A stretch of DNA of 8,153 bases from Candidatus Acidiferrales bacterium (lineage in GTDB: Bacteria > Acidobacteriota > Terriglobia > Acidiferrales > UBA7541). Of the stretch, positions 1-5,221 are shown piece after piece. Under the pieces are notes generated by a model, which saw only the letters and a list, made by a program, of their open reading frames with translations, searched no databases and was not told the DNA's origin. The DNA lies in NCBI GenBank assembly GCA_955651735.1, contig CATPAM010000410.1, positions 1 to 8,153 of the forward strand, written 5' to 3'. Every line of letters starts with the position of its first letter. The first letter of the stretch is position 1. A program made the translations under genes and the position numbers.

Positions 1-1
1 G

Positions 2-508
2 CTCTGGTCCTACCAGCGCGTCTTCTTCGGCGAAGTCACCGTCGAGAAAAATCGCGCGCTTCCCGACGTCTCGCTCCGCGAAAAATGGATCCTGGTCACG
101 ATGGCCGTAATCACCCTCTGGATGGGCATCAGCTCCCCGTTCTTCACCCGCCGCTTTGCCGCCCCCTCCCAAGGCGTCCTCGACCAAATGCAGCGCCAAT
201 TCCCCCAGGAAGCCCAGGCTCCACCATCGCCCCGACGTGATGAACAAGCACATGTAGCGGCCGCCGACCGCTTGCCCCAAGTCTCGTGGGGTGGCGGGCG
301 CCTTTCGTCAACGCCTGCACAAGTCTCAGCGATAAACGCGCCACCCATCATTCCGAACGCAGCAGGCCGGCTTTTTCTTCCCACTCCGCTCCTGCGGAGT
401 GGCCGGCCCGCGGAGAGAGGAATTTCTCTTCGATTGCAGCCTTCTAGCTCCGACGATGTGACCGTGCGACTGCACGAACCCTCTGAAAGGCTCATCACCC
501 GCCCATGA
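2..508 (+). CDS. nuoM: NADH-quinone oxidoreductase subunit M, C-terminal part (5' end outside window)
   Basis: This is the 3' end of the complex I antiporter-like subunit M, a membrane protein of the proton-pumping arm. The frame opens with LWSYQRVFFGEV, which matches the conserved LW.YQRVFFG stretch near the end of NuoM. A hydrophobic last helix follows (ILVTMAVITLWMGI, about 88-129), then SSPFFTRRFAAPSQGVLDQMQRQ, a normal-looking NuoM ending, near base 200. The frame nevertheless stays open for about 100 more residues. That tail is rich in Arg, Pro and Ser, has no recognisable domain, and reaches a TGA at 506-508 that overlaps the nuoN ATG (ATGA). I suspect the real protein ends near base 200-260 and the rest is fortuitously open. 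A shift to the next frame would stop at TAG 255-257. The nuoM identity is firm because nuoN follows; the 3' boundary is not. Confidence 0.85.
   Translation, partial: LWSYQRVFFGEVTVEKNRALPDVSLREKWILVTMAVITLWMGISSPFFTRRFAAPSQGVLDQMQRQFPQEAQAPPSPRRDEQAHVAAADRLPQVSWGGGRLSSTPAQVSAINAPPIIPNAAGRLFLPTPLLRSGRPAERGISLRLQPSSSDDVTVRLHEPSERLITRP
365..408. repeat. Strong GC-rich inverted repeat ahead of nuoN
   Basis: CCACTCCG (381-388) and CGGAGTGG (395-402) form a perfect 8-bp stem with a 6-base loop. The stem can be lengthened by GGCCGG (365-370) pairing with CCGGCC (403-408), leaving the pyrimidine-rich 371-380 as a bulge. It lies inside the doubtful nuoM tail. A structure like this is more typical of intergenic DNA than of a coding region. 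It could be an interspersed repeat copy or an mRNA-processing hairpin between nuoM and nuoN. There is no U-tract, so a terminator is unlikely. Confidence 0.6.
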
Positions 509-1965
509 TCCCCCGCCCAGACGACCTGATCCGCGTCCTACCAGAAACCATCTGGTGCGGTTTCGGCGTCCTGCTCATGCTCTTGCAACCCTTCGCGCGC
601 AACCGCCAGGTGTTCACCTTCGTCGCCATTCTCGGCACCGGCCTGGGCACCGCCTCCACCATCTTCGCCGGCAATCCCGGCGGCCCGGCTTTCTTCGGCC
701 TCATCCAGATGGACGGCTTCAGCGTCTTCTTCCATCTCCTCGTCGGCCTCGTCTCCTTCCTGGTCGTTCTCGCCGCCGATTCCTATCTCGAGCGCGAGCA
801 CCTGCAGCCTGCCGAGTTCTACGCCCTGGTGCTCTTCGCCACTGTCGGCATGGGCGTGCTTTCCTCCGCGCAGGAACTGCTCACCGCCTTCATCGGGCTC
901 GAAATGAGCTCCATCTCCAGCTATGTCCTTGCCGGATACCGCCGCGATTCCCTGAAATCCAGCGAATCCGCCATGAAGTATTTCCTCCTCGGCTCTTTCG
1001 CCACCGCCTTCTTCCTCTATGGCATCGCCCTGGTCTACGGGGTCACTGGCACCACGATCCTTCCCAACATGACCGCCGTCGATCCCTCCAGCACTCTCCT
1101 GAAGCTCGGTCTCGCCCTCATCCTGATCGGCCTCGGCTTTAAAGTTGCGCTGGCTCCCTTCCAGGTCTGGACCCCGGACGTCTACGAAGGCGCCCCCACT
1201 CCGGTTACCGCTTTTTTCTCTGCCGGACCGAAAGCCGCCGCCTTCGCGCTGCTCCTGCGCATTTACGCCACTGTGCCTGCCGCGACGCATTTCTGGTTCT
1301 GGGCCTTCTGGGTGCTCGCGGTACTCACCATGTTCGCAGGCAATCTCGGTGCCCTGGTGCAGACCAACGTTAAGCGCATGCTCGCCTACAGCTCCATCGC
1401 GCATGCCGGCTACATCCTGGTAGCCTTCGCCGCCGTCACCTATCTCGCCGGAAATCCCGATGGCGGTGCGGCCGCTGCCTACGCTGCCGTGCTCTTCTAT
1501 CTAGTCAGCTATGCGCTCGTAAAACTCGGCGCCTTCACAATCGTCTCCGAGCTCGGCGGCGCCGGCGAAAAGCATCTCTCGCTTGACGACTACGCAGGCC
1601 TCGGACAGCGCCAACCGGTTGCCGCTGCCGTTCTCTCCCTCTTCCTGCTCTCGCTGCTAGGCTTGCCCGTCACCGCTGGCTTCTTCGGCAAGTTCTACAT
1701 CTTCAAAGCCGCCGTAAACTCGCACCTCATCTGGCTTGCCGTCCTGATGGCCATCAACAGCGTCATCGGCGCCTACTACTACCTGCGCCTCATCGTCGTG
1801 ATGTACATGCGCGAGCCTAGCGCTGAATCCGCCCCCGCCGTAGTGGGCTTCGCCCTCACCGTCAACCTCGTACTCGCCATCACCGCCCTCGGCACCGTCT
1901 ACTTCGGCCTCTTCCCCAACCGCATCCTAAATTTCGTCCTCCAATCCAACCTCCTCGCCCGCTAG
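505..1965 (+). CDS. nuoN: NADH-quinone oxidoreductase subunit N (complex I)
   Basis: NuoN is one of three antiporter-like subunits of respiratory complex I and helps couple quinone reduction to proton pumping across the cytoplasmic membrane. The 486-residue product has the usual family length and about 14 hydrophobic helices. The conserved charged residues are present: Glu133 in GLEMSS (helix 5), Lys158 in SAMKYFLLGS, Lys213 in GFKVALAPFQVWTPDVYEGAP, Lys243 in AGPKAAAF, and Lys396 in TAGFFGKFYIFK of the late half-channel. The first two coincide in number with the key residues described for E. coli NuoN. The NVKRMLAYSSIAHAGY stretch (288-303) is also typical. ATG 505 is chosen because the N-terminus (PDDLIRVLPETI) fits the family. 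The only ribosome-site candidate is a weak GAAAGG at 484-489. It is the last gene of the nuo operon here, and codons strongly favour C in the third position. Confidence 0.97.
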   Translation: MIPRPDDLIRVLPETIWCGFGVLLMLLQPFARNRQVFTFVAILGTGLGTASTIFAGNPGGPAFFGLIQMDGFSVFFHLLVGLVSFLVVLAADSYLEREHLQPAEFYALVLFATVGMGVLSSAQELLTAFIGLEMSSISSYVLAGYRRDSLKSSESAMKYFLLGSFATAFFLYGIALVYGVTGTTILPNMTAVDPSSTLLKLGLALILIGLGFKVALAPFQVWTPDVYEGAPTPVTAFFSAGPKAAAFALLLRIYATVPAATHFWFWAFWVLAVLTMFAGNLGALVQTNVKRMLAYSSIAHAGYILVAFAAVTYLAGNPDGGAAAAYAAVLFYLVSYALVKLGAFTIVSELGGAGEKHLSLDDYAGLGQRQPVAAAVLSLFLLSLLGLPVTAGFFGKFYIFKAAVNSHLIWLAVLMAINSVIGAYYYLRLIVVMYMREPSAESAPAVVGFALTVNLVLAITALGTVYFGLFPNRILNFVLQSNLLAR

Positions 1966-2021
1966 CTCTGGCTTCGCAAAGGCTTTCTCACAAAACACCT
2001 GTACCCATCTTGGGAACAGCG

Positions 2022-2027
2022 TATAAT
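2022..2027 (+). promoter_or_regulatory. Predicted -10 element of the higBA promoter
   Basis: There is a perfect TATAAT at 2022-2027, 16 bases before the higB ATG. No good -35 is visible; the best spaced hexamers (CCTGTA or CTGTAC, about 1998-2004) match the consensus poorly. Transcription would start near 2034, giving a leader of about 10 bases. The sequence between (ATCCGAACGGT) holds no Shine-Dalgarno, so the toxin message would be nearly leaderless. I saw no clear palindromic operator, although HigA-type antitoxins usually repress their own promoter. Confidence 0.55.
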
Positions 2028-2043
2028 CATAGATCCGAACGGT

Positions 2044-2367
2044 ATGCGCGTTATTGCTCGAACGACTCTAAAGCAGTTTGTCGAGAAACTGCGCGGACAC
2101 AAAGACCAGAAAGCAGTGAAATCGGCTCTGGACGCATGGTTTTATGAGGCGCAGCAGGCGGATTGGAAAAACCCAGCTGATGTGCGGAAAGCATATTCGA
2201 GCGCAAGCATCATTGGTTCGGACCGCGTGGTCTTTAACATCAAGGGCAATGACTACCGGCTGGTAGTTGCGATTAACTATCGCCTCCAAATCGTTTTCAT
2301 CAAGTGGCTGGGATCGCATGCGCAGTATGACAAGATCGACGTAAGGACCGTGCAATATGGAGATTAA
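2044..2367 (+). CDS. higB: Type II toxin, HigB family mRNA interferase
   Basis: This is a 107-residue protein of the HigB toxin family with a RelE-like fold. Family members cleave mRNA, usually at the ribosome, and are neutralised by HigA. Diagnostic stretches are the start MRVIARTTL, the block ALDAWFYEAQQADWKNPADVRKAY (about 28-51), then SASIIGSDRVVFNIKGNDYRLVVAINY (53-79), and the C-terminal FIKWLGSHAQYDKID (85-99). Basic or His candidates for RNA contact are Lys67, Arg72, Lys87, His92 and Lys97; these are assigned by analogy only. ATG 2044 is favoured because the family begins M-x-V-I-A-R. It overlaps higA by 11 bases, the normal toxin-first order. A 60-base sample (2101-2160) is about 53% G+C against about 62% in a nuoN sample, which fits horizontal acquisition. 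The length looks intact. Confidence 0.93.
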   Translation: MRVIARTTLKQFVEKLRGHKDQKAVKSALDAWFYEAQQADWKNPADVRKAYSSASIIGSDRVVFNIKGNDYRLVVAINYRLQIVFIKWLGSHAQYDKIDVRTVQYGD

Positions 2368-2785
2368 ACCCATCCGGAACCGTCGGGATTATGGGGTGGC
2401 GCTTCGCCGCGTTGAGTTTTTGTGGGACTCCAAGGAGGGCTCGCCCGAATTCGATGAACTCGACGTCTTGGCTACGCTTGTCGAAGCTTACGAGCGGGAA
2501 CACTACCCTGTCGACCTGCCGGATCCGATCGAAGCCATCAAGTTCCGCCTCGAGCAGCAAGGCAAGAACACTCGCGCCCTGGTCGGTATAATCGGGCAAC
2601 GCACCCGGGTCTACGAAGTTCTTCAGAAGAAGCGCGCCCTCTCGCTGGAAATGATCCGGAACCTCCACGACAAGCTGGGTATTTCTGCCAACGTCCTCAT
2701 CCAGCAGACTCGGAACTGGAAGCGGCCTAAGCGCCAGAATGCTCGGCGGCAAGCGCGCTCGCTGAAACGGAAGATATCGGCATAG
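2357..2785 (+). CDS. higA: HigA-type antitoxin / transcriptional regulator
   Basis: This is the antitoxin partner of the preceding HigB. Family members bind the toxin and repress the shared promoter through a helix-turn-helix. The 142-residue protein starts MEIKPIRN, then has a helical acidic region with LDVLATLVEAYEREHYPVDLPDPIEAIKFRLEQ (35-67), the family hallmark. An XRE/Cro-like HTH follows at about 71-115 (IGQRTRVYEVLQKKRALSLEMIRNLHDKLGI). The last 22 residues are very basic (KRPKRQNARRQARSLKRK), more than usual, and may add DNA or RNA contact; this is inference. ATG 2357 lies inside the end of higB, in another frame. It has an AAGGA at 2343-2347 nine bases upstream, a better ribosome site than higB has. 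That arrangement would help keep antitoxin in excess. Confidence 0.92.
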   Translation: MEIKPIRNRRDYGVALRRVEFLWDSKEGSPEFDELDVLATLVEAYEREHYPVDLPDPIEAIKFRLEQQGKNTRALVGIIGQRTRVYEVLQKKRALSLEMIRNLHDKLGISANVLIQQTRNWKRPKRQNARRQARSLKRKISA

Positions 2786-3052
2786 AGGGCACGAGCCGAT
2801 TTTCCTTGACTTTTTGTAGGCGGCAGCCACAGTAGCTCTTGGGTAAATCAAAGCCCAGCGTCCTTTCGATTCCTAAGTCCTTTAGAATGCGCTCTCAGAT
2901 CCCACGTAGCATTGTGCGAACTCGAACCTACTTTCTGATCAACTCAGGTGCCGGACGTGCGGCGGCCTGGCAACGGGCCTGCAAGTCCTTTGAAATCCGC
3001 ACTTCCGAAAAAGTAGGGGAAGGGGTACCCTCCGCCATTTGCAATCTCTCTC
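2786..3052. other. Intergenic gap between higA and the atpE terminator
   Basis: No convincing gene is present; open frames crossing it show no family features and lower-complexity composition. The gap contains a repeated word: AAGTCCTTT at 2875-2883 and again at 2983-2991. In both copies this is followed by two purines and AAT, and GTCCTTT also occurs at 2860-2866. Together with the G/C runs near 3014-3033 this looks like degenerate copies of an intergenic repeat, not unique regulatory DNA. No terminator with a T-run was found for higBA on the plus strand. Confidence 0.4.
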
Positions 3053-3088
3053 AAAAGCAAAAGGCCCAGAAGCGCTCGCCTCCAGGCC
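3053..3088 (-). terminator. Intrinsic terminator of the proC-atpZ-atpI-atpB-atpE operon
   Basis: Read on the minus strand, GGCCTGGAGGC pairs with GCTTCTGGGCC over 11 positions (three G-U pairs) around a 4-base loop. It is followed at once by TTTTGCTTTT. In plus coordinates the arms are 3063-3073 and 3078-3088, with the U-tract at 3053-3062. It begins 28 bases past the atpE stop codon. This is the classic layout of a Rho-independent terminator, and it marks atpE as the last gene of its transcript. Confidence 0.85.
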
Positions 3089-3116
3089 CTCAGGGAAACG
3101 CCTCTAAGACCTGTGC

Positions 3117-3446
3117 CTACTTAAGCTTTAAGTACAGGAGGAAACCCAGCGCAAAGGTGAACAGCGTCAGCGTCTCCACGAACACCAGTCCCAGGATCAT
3201 GGCCGCGCGGACCCCGCCGGCCGCTCCGGGATTGCGCGCGATGCCCTCGCAAGCGGCTGCCGCAATGCGTCCCTGCCCCAGTCCGCCGCCAACGGCCGCG
3301 ATGGCTACGCCAAAGCCCACCGCCAGCACCAGCGTCGTCGGATTAATCGGCGGCTGAGCTTGATCCCCCGTTCCTTGCGCGAATGCCGCTGGAGCGATCA
3401 TCATCACCGCCACCAGCGCCAGTACAACGATTGCTGCTTTCTTCAT
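3117..3446 (-). CDS. atpE: ATP synthase F0 subunit c with N-terminal leader
   Basis: Subunit c forms the membrane rotor ring that carries ions through F0. The 109-residue product begins with a signal-peptide-like leader (KK, hydrophobic 4-18, AAFA before Gln24), so the mature part would be about 86 residues. Two transmembrane helices follow (about 38-64 and 81-105), joined by the conserved polar loop with ARNP (70-73). The ion-binding carboxylate is Glu91 in FVETLTLF. Helix 1 carries Gln58 in GLGQG, and Thr92 follows the Glu, a combination also found in sodium-binding rings; Phe96 replaces the usual Tyr. ATG 3446 is preferred over an upstream in-frame start because GAGGAGG (3453-3459) sits just ahead of it and the leader begins MKK. 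This is the strongest ribosome site in the cluster, which fits the high c stoichiometry. A terminator follows. Confidence 0.95.
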   Translation of the reverse strand: MKKAAIVVLALVAVMMIAPAAFAQGTGDQAQPPINPTTLVLAVGFGVAIAAVGGGLGQGRIAAAACEGIARNPGAAGGVRAAMILGLVFVETLTLFTFALGFLLYLKLK

Positions 3447-3483
3447 AGACTTCCTCCTCGTGAATTGCCGCCAGGAGGTGGTT

Positions 3484-3504
3484 CCCGGACACCGTGCAGC
3501 CGGG
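3484..3504. repeat. Hairpin in the atpB-atpE spacer
   Basis: CCCGG (3484-3488) pairs with CCGGG (3500-3504). Inside the loop, CAC and GTG can pair again. It lies about 25 bases upstream of the atpE ribosome site. It may help set the stability or translation of the atpE message; that is inference. Confidence 0.4.
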
Positions 3505-3539
3505 CTCACACTGAAGCGGCCACTGCAAGCCTTTTGGGG

Positions 3540-3560
3540 GTCGGAGCTTGAAGCTCCGAC
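3540..3560. repeat. Perfect 8-bp inverted repeat in the atpB-atpE spacer
   Basis: GTCGGAGC and GCTCCGAC form a perfect stem around TTGAA. Its GC-rich arms and A/T loop resemble the neighbouring hairpin at 3578-3595, so the two look like members of one short interspersed hairpin family. There is no U-tract on the minus strand after it, so it should not end the atp transcript. Confidence 0.6.
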
Positions 3561-3577
3561 ATCAAGCCCAGTTCGCT

Positions 3578-3595
3578 CAAGGGCTTTAGCCCCTG
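3578..3595. repeat. GGGCT-AGCCC hairpin just after atpB
   Basis: GGGCT (3581-3585) pairs with AGCCC (3588-3592), and C-A with T-G outside a mismatch extends it. On the minus strand it reads CAGGGGCTAAAGCCCTTG, a word I associate with abundant intergenic repeats in Acidobacteriota genomes; this is recalled, not checked. It begins 11 bases after the atpB stop codon. Confidence 0.5.
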
Positions 3596-3605
3596 AGGAA
3601 AACTC

Positions 3606-4424
3606 TTAATGTTCTTCCGCTGTGGCTAAGCCAATATAAACGGCTGGCAGAATCGTAAATACATATGTCTGCACGATGGACACAAAAATGTGCAATGCAA
3701 TAAAGGCCAGCGGAATCAGCGCCGGGAAAATTCCCAGAATCACTCCCAGCACCGGCGATTGCTCCCAGCCCCACACCGCCGGCGCGAGGGTTAGACTGAG
3801 GAACAGCCCATAGATCATGTCGCTAGCGAAAATATTGGCCCAGAGACGCACTGTGAGGGATAGCAAGCGCGCGCAAGTGCTGAGAATTTCCACGGGAACG
3901 ATCAGCGGAACCAGCCACCAATCCACGCCACCACTAAAACTTTTCAGGTAGCCCCATGCCCCGTGTTGGCGAATGCCCTGCCAGTTGAAGTACAAAAACG
4001 TGATGATGGCGCAAGCCAAAGGCACGCTTACGGTAGCCGCAGGGGACGTGAGAAACGGAAACACGCCAAAAAGGTTGGCGATCAGAATAAACAGCGCCAC
4101 GCTGCCTACCAGGGGCACGTAGCGTTCCCAATGGTGCCCGGCGTTCTCTTCGAGAACATCGGCAATCCCAAAACCGAGCGGATTCGTGAGCAGCAACTCA
4201 GCAACTTGCTGTGAAGCTCCCGGCTTTTCAACCGACAACCGAGACCGCACGCAAAGCGCCAGCAAAGTGCCCACGACGAGCACCAACAGCCCCATCACAA
4301 CGTGCTCCGGAATCGGCAGTTCGGAATTACTCGGGCGAATGTGCAAAGTGGAAAGCAGCGCAAGCGCCGCTCCGCCCAAGTAGTGATTCACCAACTGCGT
4401 AATCCAGCTCGCGTGCTCTCCCAT
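3606..4424 (-). CDS. atpB: ATP synthase F0 subunit a
   Basis: Subunit a is the stator channel that passes ions to and from the c-ring. The 272-residue protein has the normal family length and five to six hydrophobic helices. Key residues are visible: Arg193 in SLTVRLWANIFA is the essential arginine (E. coli R210 equivalent) and Asn197 follows it. Glu179 lies in PVEILS, and Gln252 in IVQTYVFTILPAVYIGLATAEEH lies in the last helix. NLFGVFPF (117-124) is also typical. The sequence has Trp-Ala where many relatives have Phe-Gly after the arginine (RLWAN for RLFGN), a conservative variation. ATG 4424 has no clear Shine-Dalgarno. A perfect GC palindrome, CCCGCGCGGG (4435-4444), lies between the atpI stop and this start and may hold back initiation. 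It follows atpI after 30 bases and precedes atpE after a 159-base structured spacer. Confidence 0.96.
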   Translation of the reverse strand: MGEHASWITQLVNHYLGGAALALLSTLHIRPSNSELPIPEHVVMGLLVLVVGTLLALCVRSRLSVEKPGASQQVAELLLTNPLGFGIADVLEENAGHHWERYVPLVGSVALFILIANLFGVFPFLTSPAATVSVPLACAIITFLYFNWQGIRQHGAWGYLKSFSGGVDWWLVPLIVPVEILSTCARLLSLTVRLWANIFASDMIYGLFLSLTLAPAVWGWEQSPVLGVILGIFPALIPLAFIALHIFVSIVQTYVFTILPAVYIGLATAEEH

Positions 4425-4454
4425 TTCGACGACGCCCGCGCGGGGCCTACGCTC

Positions 4455-4877
4455 CTATCGCTCAGAATGCCAGAGTTCGTACACACTCGCGGCAATCGCC
4501 GCGGCTGCCAAAGCGCACATTCCCACTACCATGCTAGCAAGGGGAACCTTAAGAATCTTAAAAATACCATACACCATCAGGGCTATCAAGCCGTAGCGAA
4601 ACACCGCTGCAAAGTACGCGCCAAGTGGGACGCGAGGCTTCTCAGCCCCGGCCTGCGCCGCGGAAGCCGCCACCAGTGCATCCAATCCCCTGCGCAGCCA
4701 CCGAAAATTAAGCCAAGCCAGCACCGCGCCGATTAGCAATCCTACGGACCACAGCCGGCTCCCGACGAAAGCAGCAGCCGCCGCGCTCGCCGCTCCAAAA
4801 ACTAGCGTCAGCCATGCAATCCGCCGCTCGGTTGGGAACGCAGGATCGGTGGTCGATTGGTGTGACGTGGTAGTCAA
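4455..4877 (-). CDS. atpI: AtpI-like ATP synthase accessory membrane protein
   Basis: This is a 140-residue protein with four hydrophobic segments (about 20-38, 42-61, 86-107, 112-134). It has the LIGAVLAWLNFRWLRRGL block (48-65), typical of the ATP synthase I-chain family. Relatives are linked to c-ring assembly or to divalent-ion handling around F0, and are encoded just before atpB, as here. The only usable start is TTG 4877, since an in-frame TGA lies five codons upstream (4890-4892). No good ribosome site is visible. Beyond that TGA, the same frame continues up to an ATG at 4919 that would read MADPQRMKP, so the gene may have lost its original start to a nonsense change, or the nine-codon frame may be a small leader. 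Family assignment is by motif and context; sequence similarity in this family is low. Confidence 0.78.
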   Translation of the reverse strand: MTTTSHQSTTDPAFPTERRIAWLTLVFGAASAAAAAFVGSRLWSVGLLIGAVLAWLNFRWLRRGLDALVAASAAQAGAEKPRVPLGAYFAAVFRYGLIALMVYGIFKILKVPLASMVVGMCALAAAAIAASVYELWHSER

Positions 4878-4935
4878 ATGCGTCGAGCGTCAGGGCTTCA
4901 TCCGCTGAGGGTCTGCCATTTTCGCGTGTAGGTTC

Positions 4936-5196
4936 TCACTGATCGCTTTGCGCCAACCGCCGCAACACTTCCTTCAGGCCACCCGCAAAACCCAGCGCCC
5001 CCAGGACCAGCGTGAAAATCATTTTCGTGTGCAGCCAGTGGTCCAGAAAATACCCAAGCAAGCCACCGAGCAATACCGCGCCCACAATGGTAAACGGCAG
5101 CTCCATCGCCAGCGCCGCCTGCGAAGAATACTTCTTCGCCTTCGTCACCTCCGGCGATTTCCGCCCGCTGCTGTCCGGCGTTTCGTCCACAGCCAT
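4936..5196 (-). CDS. atpZ: AtpZ-like F0F1 ATPase accessory protein
   Basis: This is an 86-residue protein of the AtpZ/'ATPase gene 1' family. A charged, Lys- and Ser-rich N-terminus (1-26) is followed by two transmembrane helices (about 33-51 and 59-77) joined by a short loop with the signature LGGLLGYFLDHWLHT (43-57). Asp52 and the glycine pattern GALGFAGGLKEVLR (66-79) are typical. In some bacilli AtpZ and AtpI are reported to act together near F0 in divalent-cation supply; the function here is inferred from family and position. ATG 5196 lies 25 bases after the proC stop and has only a weak GAGG upstream, so coupling to proC transcription is likely. It stands first of the four F0-related genes. 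Confidence 0.85.
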   Translation of the reverse strand: MAVDETPDSSGRKSPEVTKAKKYSSQAALAMELPFTIVGAVLLGGLLGYFLDHWLHTKMIFTLVLGALGFAGGLKEVLRRLAQSDQ

Positions 5197-5221
5197 ATGG
5201 ATATCGTGCCTCAGCGTGGTT

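Noticed and set aside
538..1404. Long minus-strand open frame opposite nuoN (288 codons)
   Set aside because: It is very rich in Glu, Gly and Asp and lies in full antisense to a well-recognised gene; this is the usual mirror of C-ending codons in high-GC membrane genes.
2300..2851. Minus-strand open frame opposite higA (183 codons)
   Set aside because: It overlaps both higB and higA in antisense and shows no family motif, while the plus-strand pair is clearly HigBA.
2915..2935. T-arm-like GGTTCGAGTTC on the minus strand, suggesting a tRNA
   Set aside because: The flanking bases do not form the 5-bp T stem and no acceptor or anticodon arm can be built around it.
2786..3116. CRISPR array or insertion sequence in the largest gene-free gap
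   Set aside because: There are no regularly spaced repeats, no transposase frame and no paired terminal inverted repeats; only a few short repeated words.
2839..3357. Plus-strand open frame across the gap and atpE (172 codons)
   Set aside because: Its second half is antisense to atpE and the terminator, and its first half covers repeat-like DNA; no coding features are seen.
3447..3509. Upstream in-frame start giving a 130-residue subunit c
   Set aside because: The extra residues are not hydrophobic or conserved, they would cover the GAGGAGG ribosome site, and the MKK leader gives a sensible protein.
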